DNA of 64,000 nt. Origin: Nocardioides sp. SYSU D00065. Lineage in GTDB: Bacteria; Actinomycetota; Actinomycetes; Propionibacteriales; Nocardioidaceae. The notes beneath the pieces were generated by a model that was given only the letters and a program-made list of their open reading frames with translations, made no database searches and was not told where the DNA came from. Where the stretch lies: NCBI RefSeq assembly GCF_017916425.1, contig NZ_JAFMSX010000002.1, forward strand, positions 862,413-926,412, read 5' to 3'. Positions 49,788-58,394 of the stretch are shown one piece after another (position 1 is the stretch's first letter; each line of letters opens with the position of its first letter). A program made the position numbers and the translations under genes.

Positions 49788-51037
49788 CAGACGTACTTCC
49801 CGAGCTCGATCTTGGCCACGACGTTGCGGTGCACCTCGTCGGGCCCGTCGGCGAGGCGCAGCGTGCGGGCGCCGACCCAGGCCGCTGCCAGCGGGAAGTC
49901 GTCGGACATGCCGGCGCCGCCGTGCAGCTGGATCGCCAGGTCGATGACGTCGAGGGCCATGGTGGGCACCTCGACCTTGATCTCGCTGACCGCGGAGTAC
50001 GCCTCGCGGCTCATGCCCCGGTCGAGCAGCCAGGCGGCGTGCATCACCAGCAGGCGGGAGCGGTTGATGGCGATCCGGGCGTCGGCGATGCGCTCGCGGT
50101 TGCCGCCGAGGTTGGCGATCGGCTTGCCGAAGGCCGTGCGGGAGACGGCGCGGGCGCAGCCGAGCTCGAGGGCGCGCTCGGCGAGTCCGATGGCGCGCAT
50201 GCAATGGTGCACGCGGCCGGGACCGAGCCGGCCCTGCGCGATCTCGAACGCACGACCGGGGCCGAGCAGGATGTTGGAGGCCGGGACGCGGACGTCGTCG
50301 AACGACACCTCGCCGTGCCCCAGCGGCTCGTCGTGATAGCCCATGGTGGTGAGCATCCGCTCCACCCGTACGCCCTCGGCGTCGCGGGGGACCAGGACCA
50401 TCGTGTGGCGCGAGTGCCGGTCGGCGTCGGGATCGGACAGACCCATGAAGACCAGCACCTGGCAGTCCGGGTTGCCGACGCCGGTCGACCACCACTTGCG
50501 GCCGTTGACGACGACCTCGTCGCCCTCGAGGCGGGCGGTGGCGGCCATGTTGGTCGCGTCGGAGGACGCCACCTCCGGCTCGGTCATGCAGAACGCGCTG
50601 CGGATCTCTGCGCGCAGCAGCGGCTCGAGCCACTGCTCCTTCTGCTCGTCGGTGCCGTAGCGCAGCAGCACCTCCATGTTGCCGGTGTCGGGGGCGTTGC
50701 AGTTGAAGACGAGCGGCGCGAGGAAGGAGCGGCCCATCGCCTCGGCGACCGGCGCGTAGTCGACGTTGGACAGCCCCTCGCCGCCGTCGGTGCCGAAGTC
50801 CGCGGCGTAGCGACCGGCGTGCTCGGCGGGCAGGAAGAGGTTCCACAGGCCCTGGGCGCGGGCCTTGGCCTGCAGCTCGGCGACGACCGGGTGGGGCGTC
50901 CAGTGGTCGCCACCGGACTCGCGCAGCTGGGTCGTGCGGCGGTGCACCTCGGCCTCGACGGGCTCGACCTCGTTCGCGACGAACGTGCGGACGCGCTCGC
51001 GCAGGTCGGCGGCGCGGGGGGAGAGGGAGAAGTCCAT
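49787..51037 (-). CDS. Acyl-CoA dehydrogenase, ACAD11-like
   Basis: A 416-residue flavoprotein. 'FCMTEPEVASSDATNM' and 'VVNGRKWWSTGVGNPDC' are flavin-contact segments of the ACAD10/11 subgroup, and the C-terminal 'IQLHGGAGMSDDFPLA' and 'DGPDEVHRNVVAKIEL' are conserved. In the Lva pathway this subgroup eliminates phosphate from 4-phospho-acyl-CoA and rehydrates it to 3-hydroxyacyl-CoA instead of simple dehydrogenation. The ATG at 51037 is chosen because a longer frame would run into the divergent TetR gene. First gene of a five-gene operon with a likely leaderless mRNA. Confidence 0.88.
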   Translation of the reverse strand: MDFSLSPRAADLRERVRTFVANEVEPVEAEVHRRTTQLRESGGDHWTPHPVVAELQAKARAQGLWNLFLPAEHAGRYAADFGTDGGEGLSNVDYAPVAEAMGRSFLAPLVFNCNAPDTGNMEVLLRYGTDEQKEQWLEPLLRAEIRSAFCMTEPEVASSDATNMAATARLEGDEVVVNGRKWWSTGVGNPDCQVLVFMGLSDPDADRHSRHTMVLVPRDAEGVRVERMLTTMGYHDEPLGHGEVSFDDVRVPASNILLGPGRAFEIAQGRLGPGRVHHCMRAIGLAERALELGCARAVSRTAFGKPIANLGGNRERIADARIAINRSRLLVMHAAWLLDRGMSREAYSAVSEIKVEVPTMALDVIDLAIQLHGGAGMSDDFPLAAAWVGARTLRLADGPDEVHRNVVAKIELGKYV

Positions 51038-51044
51038 GCGGTTG

Positions 51045-51073
51045 ACCTTGGCACACTGTTGAGCGATGCTCAA
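51045..51073 (-). promoter_or_regulatory. Promoter of the acyl-CoA dehydrogenase operon (TTGAGC-N17-CAAGGT)
   Basis: On the minus strand TTGAGC (51068-51073) and CAAGGT (51045-51050) are 17 bases apart, with the -10 ending seven bases before the ATG. The -35 lies within the palindrome at 51057-51075. Confidence 0.5.
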
Positions 51074-51075
51074 CA
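51057..51075. promoter_or_regulatory. Palindrome TGTTGAGC-GAT-GCTCAACA (candidate TetR operator)
   Basis: Perfect eight-base arms around a three-base centre. It covers the -35 of the minus-strand operon and, on the plus strand, the first annotated start codon of the TetR gene (51066) and the end of its likely -10 (CACTGT, 51054-51059). Binding would shut off both directions. Confidence 0.65.
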
Positions 51076-51677
51076 ACATGCCCGGCGCCGACGCTCCTGC
51101 CGTACGCCGCCGGCTGAGCGCCGACGAGCGGCGCCGGCAGCTGGTCGCGATCGGCCTGGCGAAGATCGTCGAGACGCCGATCCAGGACCTCTCGATGGAC
51201 GAGGTAGCCGCCGAGGTGGGGATCTCACGCGGGCTGCTGTTCCACTACTTCCCGACCAAGACCGACTTCTACCTCGCCTGCATCGCCGCGGCCGGTCGGC
51301 GCTTCCTGCGCACCACCGCGCCGGACGACGAGCTGCCGGGGGAGGCGCAGGTCGAGCAGCTGACCCGGCTGATGATCGAGCAGATCGAGCGCCGCCGGGA
51401 CTTCTACCTCGCCCTGGTGCACGGCCACGGCGTCGCCGACCCGCGGGTCAGCGAGGTGGTCGACTCGGTCCGCGAGGGCAGCACCGACCGGGTGGTGGCA
51501 GCGCTCGGCGTGCCGGAGCCGCGGCGCGACGTCGTACGTGCGTGGTGGGCCTACACCGAGGACCGGGCGCTCACCTGGTCGGCAGTGCCGACCGGCGAAC
51601 GCCCGGTCCCGTTGTCCGTGCTCGTCGCGGAGTGCGTCGCCGCGCTCCACGCGCTGCTGGAGATCAGCGCTTCGTGA
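51066..51677 (+). CDS. TetR-family regulator of the acyl-CoA dehydrogenase operon
   Basis: 203 residues. HTH segment 'LSMDEVAAEVGISRGLLF' followed by 'HYFPTKTDFYLACI', then an all-helical ligand domain with several Trp/Arg near the C-terminus. It is divergent from the operon across only 28 bases. Translation may start at ATG 51066 (leaderless, CACTGT six bases upstream) or ATG 51078; neither has a ribosome site. Its 3' end overlaps the convergent metalloprotease gene by 14 bases. Likely ligand: an acyl-CoA of the pathway. Confidence 0.87.
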   Translation: MLNNMPGADAPAVRRRLSADERRRQLVAIGLAKIVETPIQDLSMDEVAAEVGISRGLLFHYFPTKTDFYLACIAAAGRRFLRTTAPDDELPGEAQVEQLTRLMIEQIERRRDFYLALVHGHGVADPRVSEVVDSVREGSTDRVVAALGVPEPRRDVVRAWWAYTEDRALTWSAVPTGERPVPLSVLVAECVAALHALLEISAS

Positions 51678-53241
51678 CGCGTCCCGTCACCGAGAAGCGG
51701 GCCTTGTCGTCCAGCGGGAGGCCGGCGCAGGCCAGGACCGTGCGCTGGCCGCAGCGGTAGCGCGTCGAGGCGTTGACCAAGGTGACCGAGACCGCGGCCA
51801 CCTTCGTGTTGTCGAAGGCGATCTTGGTCCGGCCGTCGCCACCGCGGTTGAGCCTGACCATCTTGACCTGGCGCGTGCCGTCGCCCAGGTGCGCGACCAC
51901 GACGGCGGCGGGGGAGGTGCGCTTGAGCGGCCCCTTGACCGCGACCGCGAGCTTCCACTTCCTGCCGTCGAGGCCCTTGCCCGGTGTGTAGACGTAGGAC
52001 GCCGAGGAGAGGTGGTTGATCTTCACCGCGAAGCGCTTGCTGCGCTTGTTCTTGCTCAGCGCCTTGGCGCCGCGCACCCGGGGGGCGGGGTACTCCGCGC
52101 CCTCGGGGAAGTTGGCGGCGGGGGTGAGGTTGCCGGCGGCGTACGTGGCGTACACCTTGGTCAGCCCGCCCTTCTTCTTCAGCACCTTCTGCAGCGCGGT
52201 GAGCGAGTACTTGCCGCCGTCCTGCTTGAGCGAGCCGGCCTGCTGCCACGCCTTCTTGACGATGCTCGTGCCGTACTGCGAGGACAGGTGCTCCCAGAAG
52301 ACCCAGTTGCCGTACTGGAAGCCGTCGGTGCGGCTGAACAGGTCGAGCGGCAGGTAGGGGACGTAGATCTGGCTGCGGGGGAGGTACTGACGGTTGTCGT
52401 TGACGTCGCTGGCCAGCCGCTCCTCCATCCACGTCGCGGTGGACTCCATCATCCAGGGGTCCTCGGCGTAGTCGTAGGCGTACTGCACGGCGTGGAAGAA
52501 CTCGTGGGCCGCGGTCACGCGGAGGTTGCCCTCCGGCGTCCCGGTGGGGAACTGCGCGGGGGAGAAGTCGTTGTCGAGCACGCAGTAGCCCGAGCCGGTG
52601 CGCTTCTTGGCCCGCTGCTCGCCGGCGCAGAAGCCGTAGATGTCGCCGCCGAGGTCCTTGAGGTAGACGTCGAAGAGCGGGCTGCCGCCCTTGACGCCGT
52701 CGGAGACCGGCGGGCGGAAGCCCATCTGGTCGACCTCGGTGGCCCACACCGAGTCCATGACCGCGAGGTTCTGGGCGACCCACTCCGGAGACGGCGGGGC
52801 GTCGGTGCCGGTGGGGACGTAGTGCATGCAGATGCGGGTGTTGCAGACGGGCGGGGCCTCGGCGACGGTGTAGCCAAAGCCCTGAGGGTCGCCGACCCCA
52901 TCGGTGGGGCGGGCGAGCAGGGCGTCGGCGAGCCGGCGCTCGGCGCCGCGGAGCTCGGCGCGGCGCAGCCAGAGGTCACGCAGGACCAGCGTCGCGGAGG
53001 GGTCGGCCGGGCGGGCGTCCCCCTCGAGCACCCGGCGCGCGGTGGCGAGCGTGTCGGACGCGGTCGGCTCACCGAACTCGGGCAGCGCCGGCTCCGGCGT
53101 GAGGTCGAGGGCCTCGGCCGGGGACGGCACGCCGGCGCCGCCAGCGCCGGTCGACCAGGTCGTGTCCGCCGCGACGGCCGGCGCGAGCGCCGCGCCGCCG
53201 ATCAGTGCGACGGCGACAGCGGTGGTGACGATTCTGCGCAT
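51664..53241 (-). CDS. Secreted zinc metalloprotease-like protein (MXAN_6640-type)
   Basis: 525 residues. Signal peptide 1-24 ('LIGGAALAPAVAA'). A zinc site is visible as HExxH in 'TAAHEFFHAVQYAYD', with a downstream Glu in 'WMMESTATWMEE' as probable third ligand. 'PVCNTRICMHYVP' and 'IYGFCAGEQRAKKRTG' provide Cys likely in disulfides. The C-terminal about 150 residues form a beta-rich domain. The layout fits the MXAN_6640 family of putative secreted metalloproteases; peptidase activity is unproven. Confidence 0.78.
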   Translation of the reverse strand: MRRIVTTAVAVALIGGAALAPAVAADTTWSTGAGGAGVPSPAEALDLTPEPALPEFGEPTASDTLATARRVLEGDARPADPSATLVLRDLWLRRAELRGAERRLADALLARPTDGVGDPQGFGYTVAEAPPVCNTRICMHYVPTGTDAPPSPEWVAQNLAVMDSVWATEVDQMGFRPPVSDGVKGGSPLFDVYLKDLGGDIYGFCAGEQRAKKRTGSGYCVLDNDFSPAQFPTGTPEGNLRVTAAHEFFHAVQYAYDYAEDPWMMESTATWMEERLASDVNDNRQYLPRSQIYVPYLPLDLFSRTDGFQYGNWVFWEHLSSQYGTSIVKKAWQQAGSLKQDGGKYSLTALQKVLKKKGGLTKVYATYAAGNLTPAANFPEGAEYPAPRVRGAKALSKNKRSKRFAVKINHLSSASYVYTPGKGLDGRKWKLAVAVKGPLKRTSPAAVVVAHLGDGTRQVKMVRLNRGGDGRTKIAFDNTKVAAVSVTLVNASTRYRCGQRTVLACAGLPLDDKARFSVTGRVTKR

Positions 53242-53321
53242 GGTTCCCCTCGTGGTTGTCAGTCTCGCCTGACCCTAACCCAGGCCGCCGACGGCCCCCG
53301 CAGCCCGGACGGGACGATCGC

Positions 53322-53717
53322 TCAGAGGTCGGCGATGTGCTCGATGATCGCCGTCGTGGAGATGGCCGGGGTCCGCGGCAGGTAGACCACCTCGCACACG
53401 TCGGCGAGGTCGTCGAACCGGCCCGCCCAGTCGTCGCCCATCACCAGCACGTCTGCGCCGCGCTCGACGATGTAGTCGCGCTTCTGCTCCAGGCTCTCCT
53501 CGACGAACACCTCATCGACGACCTTGAGCGCCCCAACGATCGCGAGCCGCTCGCGCTGGCTGAAGATCGGCGCACGTCCCTTCTTGCGCTCGTTGAGCGC
53601 GTCGGCGGACACGCCGACGACGAGCCGGTCGCCCAGCGCCGCGGCGCGCTCCAGCACGCGCAGGTGCCCGACGTGGAAGACGTCGAACGTCCCGAAGGTG
53701 ATGACGGTGCGCGGCAT
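53322..53717 (-). CDS. Cytidylyl/adenylyltransferase family protein (TagD-like)
   Basis: A 131-residue nucleotidyltransferase. 'TFGTFDVFHVGHLRVLERA' holds the HxGH catalytic motif, and 'PAISTTAII' is the second nucleotide-binding motif (ISSTxI-type). The size and 'GDDWAGRFDDL' loop match glycerol-3-phosphate cytidylyltransferase and related sugar-phosphate enzymes. The ATG at 53717 is seven bases from a CACAAT -10 box; an ATG at 53726 would overlap that box. No teichoic acid genes are adjacent. Confidence 0.82.
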   Translation of the reverse strand: MPRTVITFGTFDVFHVGHLRVLERAAALGDRLVVGVSADALNERKKGRAPIFSQRERLAIVGALKVVDEVFVEESLEQKRDYIVERGADVLVMGDDWAGRFDDLADVCEVVYLPRTPAISTTAIIEHIADL

Positions 53718-53754
53718 GCGCGGCATTGTGGCACGGTCGGGGAGGATGACGCCC

Positions 53755-55041
53755 ATGGCCGCCACCACGACCGCGACCCCGCCCCGCGTCTCGCTGATCA
53801 CGCCTGACCCGGGCGCGGACGAGGCGCGTCGGCGCGGCCTGCGGCGGATGCGCACGATCGCCGTCGGGCTCCTGGTCCTCGCCGCCTGCGTGTACGTCGC
53901 CACGCTCGGCCGCGACGGCGCGTGGGGCTTCGTGAACGCCGGCGCCGAGGCATCGATGGTCGGTGCCATCGCCGACTGGTTCGCGGTGACCGCCCTCTTC
54001 AAGCACCCACTGGGGCTACCGATCCCGCACACGGCACTGGTCCCCAAGCGCAAGGACGAGCTCGGCAAGGGATTGGAGGAGTTCGTCGGGGAGAACTTCC
54101 TGCAGGAGGACATCATCCGCGAGCGGGTCGGAGCCGCGACGATCTCGGCGCGCGCCGGCGACTGGCTCAGCGACCCGGCCAACGCCCGCCGCGTCGTCGA
54201 CGAGGCGTCCGACGTGGCCGCCATCGCCCTGGGCAAGGTCCGCGACGACCACGTCGCCGACCTGGTCACCGAGGCGCTGGTGCCGCGGTTCCGGGACGAG
54301 CCGATCTCACCGCTGCTGGGCTCGGCGCTGATGGAGGTCCTGCGCGACGACCTGCACCACGGCGTGGTGGACCTCGCCCTCGACGAGATGCACCGGTGGC
54401 TGCTGGACAACCCCGAGACCTTCTCCCGGGTGCTGGAGGAGCGTGCGCCCTGGTGGGCGCCGCCCAAGCTGAACGACGCGGTCACCTCCCGGCTGCACGT
54501 GCAGGCCCTGGCCTGGCTCGAGGACATCCGCGACGACCCCCACCACCGGGCTCGCGAGGCGCTGGACTCGATGCTCGGCCAGCTGGCCCACGACCTGCTC
54601 AACGACGAGGAGACACGCTCGCGCGCCGAGGCCTTCAAGAACCGCCTGCTCGAGCACCCGCAGGTCGTCACGACCGCGATCTCGCTGTGGAAGTCGATGC
54701 GGTCCGCGCTCCTCGCCTCGGTGCAGGACCGCGAGGGCGCCGTGCGGCAGCGGCTCCTGCACGAGCTCAACCTGTTCGCCGTCAGGCTGCGCGACGACGC
54801 GCCCCTGCGGGACCGGCTCGACCGTGCCGCTGCGGACCTGGCCGTCTTCGTGGTCGAGCGCTACGGAGCCGAGGTGACCACGGTGATCACCTCCACCATC
54901 GAGCGCTGGGACGGCAAGGAGGCCGCCCGGCGCATCGAGCTGCACGTGGGACGCGACCTCCAGTTCATCCGGATCAACGGCACCATCGTCGGTGGGCTGG
55001 TGGGCGTGCTCATCCACGCCGTGAGCCTGCTGGTGCACTGA
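53755..55041 (+). CDS. DUF445 family membrane-associated protein
   Basis: A 428-residue protein with an N-terminal helix ('IAVGLLVLAACVYVATL') and a C-terminal one ('IVGGLVGVLIHAVSLLV') flanking a long helical, charged region. 'EASMVGAIADWFAVTALF' followed by 'HPLGLPIPHTALVPKRKDEL' is the DUF445 signature. Function unknown. GGAGG at 53741-53745 favours ATG 53755 over 53746. The S4 gene begins 38 bases downstream on the same strand. Confidence 0.87.
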   Translation: MAATTTATPPRVSLITPDPGADEARRRGLRRMRTIAVGLLVLAACVYVATLGRDGAWGFVNAGAEASMVGAIADWFAVTALFKHPLGLPIPHTALVPKRKDELGKGLEEFVGENFLQEDIIRERVGAATISARAGDWLSDPANARRVVDEASDVAAIALGKVRDDHVADLVTEALVPRFRDEPISPLLGSALMEVLRDDLHHGVVDLALDEMHRWLLDNPETFSRVLEERAPWWAPPKLNDAVTSRLHVQALAWLEDIRDDPHHRAREALDSMLGQLAHDLLNDEETRSRAEAFKNRLLEHPQVVTTAISLWKSMRSALLASVQDREGAVRQRLLHELNLFAVRLRDDAPLRDRLDRAAADLAVFVVERYGAEVTTVITSTIERWDGKEAARRIELHVGRDLQFIRINGTIVGGLVGVLIHAVSLLVH

Positions 55042-55079
55042 GCGTCCCGGTTCGCCGACCCTGCTGGTTCACTGGTCAC

Positions 55080-55331
55080 ATGCCTGCCCCCGAGCCGATC
55101 GACGTGCCGATCCGTGACGAGTCCATCCGGTTGGGCCAGTTCCTCAAGCTGGCCAACCTCGTCGAGACCGGCGCGGACGCCAAGCCGGTAATCGCGGACG
55201 GCGCCGTCACCGTCAACGGCGAGGTCGAGACGCGGCGAGGCCGCCAGCTCGCCCCCGGTGACGTGGTCACGCTGGGCGAGCTGGCGGCCCGGGTCGCCAC
55301 CGGAGAGGTCGAGATCGACGTCCCCTGGTGA
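55080..55331 (+). CDS. Small S4-domain RNA-binding protein
   Basis: 83 residues that are almost entirely an S4 fold: 'IRLGQFLKLANLVETGADAK', 'GAVTVNGEVETRRGRQLAPG' and 'DVVTLG'. This is the YaaA/YbcJ-like group of stand-alone S4 proteins, expected to bind rRNA or tRNA. No separate catalytic domain. It lacks a strong ribosome-binding site. Confidence 0.83.
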   Translation: MPAPEPIDVPIRDESIRLGQFLKLANLVETGADAKPVIADGAVTVNGEVETRRGRQLAPGDVVTLGELAARVATGEVEIDVPW

Positions 55332-55346
55332 CAGGAGTGGGGGCGG

Positions 55347-56153
55347 CTACTTCACCTCGCGCCGGAGCACGCGGTAGGTGCCGACGGCGAGCGGCAGCAG
55401 CACCCACGCCGCGACCCCCGTGGTCAGCTGGGCCCAGTCCCGACCCGCCATCTCCCCAGCGAACAGCGGCCGGGTCACCGAGTCCATGTCGAGCCACTCG
55501 CCGACGTCGTCCAGCGAGCCGAAGATCTGCGTGGCGATCGTCCAGGCGGTCGGCAGCACGAGCACCGACACGATGGCGACCGGGGTGTTGAGGAAGAGCA
55601 GGCCGAAGGCGACGCCCTGCAGCACGTAGATCAGCAGCGCCAGGACCAGCCCGCCGGCGACGGCCGCGGTGAGGTCCCAGGCGCCGCCCCCGGCCAGGTT
55701 GGCGAGGGCCGCTGCCGCGGTCGCGACGGCGAGCACGACCAGGGCCAGCAGCAGGGCGGCGAGTGCCTTGGCCAGCACGACCCGTCCACGCCGCGGCTCG
55801 AGGGTGAAGGTGACCAGCCCGGTGCGCTGGGTCCACTCCGCGGTGGCGGCCATGATGCCGAGGACCGGCAGGAGCAGCGCGAGCGGCAGCGTGGAGAGCT
55901 CCAGGAGGCTGCGGAAGGTGGCGTCGCCGGCCGGGCCCCAGATGACGAAGGCGGCGAGGACCAGGGCGGCGATGGCAGCCATCACGATGACCATCCAGCG
56001 ACCGGCCCGGGTGTCGACCATCTTGCGCAGCTCGGCGCGCAGGGTCCGGGCGAACGGGACCCCGGGCGGGCCCTCCAGCGGGGCGGCCGGCGACACCGAC
56101 TGCGTCGGTGCCCCGCCGACCGCGGGGGTGGCGGTGCGGGTGTCGGTGCTCAT
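55347..56153 (-). CDS. ABC-2 type transporter permease
   Basis: 268 residues: a 35-residue Pro/Thr-rich cytosolic head, then 'RTLRAELRKMVDTRAGRWM', the coupling helix typical of ABC-2 permeases, and six hydrophobic segments. The start overlaps the ATPase stop by four bases (ATGA), giving a two-gene exporter of the drug/antimicrobial-peptide type. It is divergent from a NarL-type two-component system that probably controls it. Confidence 0.87.
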   Translation of the reverse strand: MSTDTRTATPAVGGAPTQSVSPAAPLEGPPGVPFARTLRAELRKMVDTRAGRWMVIVMAAIAALVLAAFVIWGPAGDATFRSLLELSTLPLALLLPVLGIMAATAEWTQRTGLVTFTLEPRRGRVVLAKALAALLLALVVLAVATAAAALANLAGGGAWDLTAAVAGGLVLALLIYVLQGVAFGLLFLNTPVAIVSVLVLPTAWTIATQIFGSLDDVGEWLDMDSVTRPLFAGEMAGRDWAQLTTGVAAWVLLPLAVGTYRVLRREVK

Positions 56154-57046
56154 GCTGCGTCTCCTTCGCGCGACGTGGCGGCCGTGAGGCCGAGGAACAT
56201 CTCTTCGAGGCCTTCGGAGCCTCCGGACCGCAGCTCGAGGAGCACGACGCGCTCCTCGGCGGCGACCTTCCCCACGACGCCGGGCTCGGCGTCCACGACG
56301 AGTCCCGAGCCGGTGCGGGTCACCGGCACGCCGGCCGCCTCCAGCAGCCCGGCCAGGCGTGCGTCGTCGGTCGAGTGCACGGTGGTGCCGCCGCGGCTGA
56401 GCAGCTCCTCCTTGGAGCCCATCGCCACGATCCGCCCGCGCCCGATCATGACCAGGTCGTCGGCGACGATCTGGACCTCGTGCAGGAGGTGGCTCGACAG
56501 CAGCACGGTGCCGCCGCCGTCGGCGAAGCGGCGCAGGAGCCCGCGCATCCAGTGGATCCCCTGGGGGTCCAGGCCGTTGGCCGGCTCGTCCAGGACGAGC
56601 ACCTGCGGCTCGCCGAGCAGCGCCGCAGCGATGCCGAGGCGCTGGCGCATGCCGAGGGAGTAGTTGCGGACCCGACGGCCGGCCTCCTCGTCGGTCAGCC
56701 CGACCAGGGCGAGCGCCTCCTCGACCCGGGCCTTGCCGACGCCGACGGAGACGGCGGCGACCCGCAGCACCTCGCGGCCGGTGCGACCCGGGTGCTGCGC
56801 CGAGGCGTCGAGCATCACCCCGACCTGGCGGCCGGGGTTGTGCAGCTCGCGGTACGGCTGACCCAAGATCGTGGCCCGGCCGGAGGTGGCGGGGGTAAGG
56901 CCGGTCATCATCCGCATCGCGGTGGACTTGCCGGCGCCGTTGGGCCCCAGGAAGCCGACCACGCTCCCGGGGCGCACCTCGAACGAGATGTCGTCGACGG
57001 CCGTGAAGCCGCCGTAGCGCTTGGTGAGGTTCTCCACAGTGATCAT
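56150..57046 (-). CDS. ABC transporter ATP-binding protein
   Basis: A 298-residue ATPase: Walker A 'GFLGPNGAGKSTAM', signature 'NYSLGMRQRLGIA' (variant of LSGGQ), Walker B 'VLVLDEPANGLDP' and H-loop 'LLSSHLLHEV'. It matches the BcrA/antimicrobial-peptide exporter branch. The C-terminal about 75 residues are an accessory beta domain. ATG at 57046 has GGAG upstream. Drives the ABC-2 permease encoded downstream. Confidence 0.92.
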   Translation of the reverse strand: MITVENLTKRYGGFTAVDDISFEVRPGSVVGFLGPNGAGKSTAMRMMTGLTPATSGRATILGQPYRELHNPGRQVGVMLDASAQHPGRTGREVLRVAAVSVGVGKARVEEALALVGLTDEEAGRRVRNYSLGMRQRLGIAAALLGEPQVLVLDEPANGLDPQGIHWMRGLLRRFADGGGTVLLSSHLLHEVQIVADDLVMIGRGRIVAMGSKEELLSRGGTTVHSTDDARLAGLLEAAGVPVTRTGSGLVVDAEPGVVGKVAAEERVVLLELRSGGSEGLEEMFLGLTAATSREGDAA

Positions 57047-57112
57047 GGCTCCAGCCTCCGGGAGACGGACGGCGACCGGCATCGGGCGCTGGGCTCGCCA
57101 CCGTCCGACCTC

Positions 57113-57141
57113 GGTATCGCCGCCCGACGTGGGTCGATACC
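57113..57141. promoter_or_regulatory. Inverted repeat GGTATCG-N15-CGATACC in the ABC/TCS divergent region
   Basis: Seven-base arms (57113-57119 and 57135-57141) are exact complements, about two helical turns apart centre to centre. An overlapping GGGTCGA/TCGACCC pair follows. It sits between the exporter and histidine kinase genes, where a dimeric NarL-type regulator would bind. Confidence 0.4.
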
Positions 57142-57185
57142 TGGGTCGACCCCCTGGTCTGACGTCGGTCGCGTCCGACAACCTC

Positions 57186-57191
57186 TACCCT
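57186..57191 (+). promoter_or_regulatory. -10 box TACCCT for a leaderless histidine kinase transcript
   Basis: TACCCT lies six bases before the kinase ATG (57198), with no ribosome-binding site. Confidence 0.4.
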
Positions 57192-57197
57192 CGGCGC

Positions 57198-58394
57198 ATG
57201 CGACAGGGGGAGGACGTACGCCCCGGGGACGTCCGCCGGCCGGGTCGGATGGCCGCGCTGTGGCGCTACGCGCTGGCGGCGACGATCAGCCTCTTCGGGT
57301 GGGGCACCGTGCTGGTCGGAGCCGCGGAGCGGTCCTGGGACCCGGCGCTGGCGTGGTTCCTCGTCGGCGACCCGCTGCTGGGGCTGGTCTCGTTCGTGCT
57401 CATCCGGTGGCGCCACCGGCGACCCGCGCTCGTCGCGGTGGTGCTCAGCCTGTTCTCGTTCGTCTCCATCGCCAGCGCCGGGCCGGCCTCGTGGATCGTC
57501 GGCTCCATCGCCTCCCACCGCCGGTGGCGGTTGCTGGCCGTCGTGGTGCCGATCAGCGTGGTCGCCGGCATCGTGCAGGAGCGCCTCGGCCTGTCCGAGG
57601 AGACGCTTCCGCTGTGGGCCTCGCTCGCGTTCGGGGTGCTCGTCACCGGGATCCTGGTCGCCACGGGCTACGCCATGGGCTCCCAGCGTGAGCTGCTCGA
57701 CTCCTACCGCGACCGGGCGCTCACCGCGGAGCGCGAGCAGCTGGCCCGGGTCGCCCAGGCGCGCGCCGCCGAGCGCACCCGGATCGCCCGGGAGATGCAC
57801 GACGTGCTCGCGCACCGCATCTCGCTGATCGCCATGCACGCCGGGACGCTGAGCTACCGCACCGACCTCACCGCGGAGGACCAGGCGACGGCGGCGCGGT
57901 CGATCGAGGACAACGCGCACCGAGCCCTGTCGGACCTGCGGGCGGTCCTCGGCGTCCTGCGCGACCCGCTGCAGCCGACGGACGCGACGCCGGAGCGCCC
58001 CCAGCCCGGCATCGACGACGTGGCGGCGCTGGTGGAGGAGCAGGCGCACGGCGGGATGCGCGTACGCCTGTCGCACCGGGTGGCCGACGGCGTGCCCGCC
58101 ACGACGGGACGCACGGCGTACCGGATCGTGCAGGAGGCGCTGACCAACGTGCGCAAGCACGCCCCGGGCACCGCCGTCACGGTCGACATCGAGGGGACCC
58201 CGGCCGACGGACTCACCATCGTGGTGCGCAACGCGGCCCCCGTGGGTCCGGCCGCCGCACCGCAGCTGCCGGCGTCGGGGCTCGGCCTGCTCGGTCTCGC
58301 CGAGCGGGCCGCGCTCGCCGGTGGCAGCATCAGTCACGGCGTGGACGCCACCGGCGGCTACGAGGTCCGGGCATGGATACCGTGGGAGTCGTGA
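57198..58394 (+). CDS. Sensor histidine kinase, NarL/DesK type (HisKA_3)
   Basis: 398 residues. About five to six transmembrane helices (about 20-160) with no large extracellular domain suggest sensing within the membrane or via the exporter. The phospho-accepting His201 lies in 'REMHDVLAHRISLIAMHAG'. The ATPase domain has N-box 'EALTNVRKHAPG' and G-box 'GLGLLGLAERAAL'. It transfers phosphate to the overlapping response regulator. Confidence 0.9.
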   Translation: MRQGEDVRPGDVRRPGRMAALWRYALAATISLFGWGTVLVGAAERSWDPALAWFLVGDPLLGLVSFVLIRWRHRRPALVAVVLSLFSFVSIASAGPASWIVGSIASHRRWRLLAVVVPISVVAGIVQERLGLSEETLPLWASLAFGVLVTGILVATGYAMGSQRELLDSYRDRALTAEREQLARVAQARAAERTRIAREMHDVLAHRISLIAMHAGTLSYRTDLTAEDQATAARSIEDNAHRALSDLRAVLGVLRDPLQPTDATPERPQPGIDDVAALVEEQAHGGMRVRLSHRVADGVPATTGRTAYRIVQEALTNVRKHAPGTAVTVDIEGTPADGLTIVVRNAAPVGPAAAPQLPASGLGLLGLAERAALAGGSISHGVDATGGYEVRAWIPWES

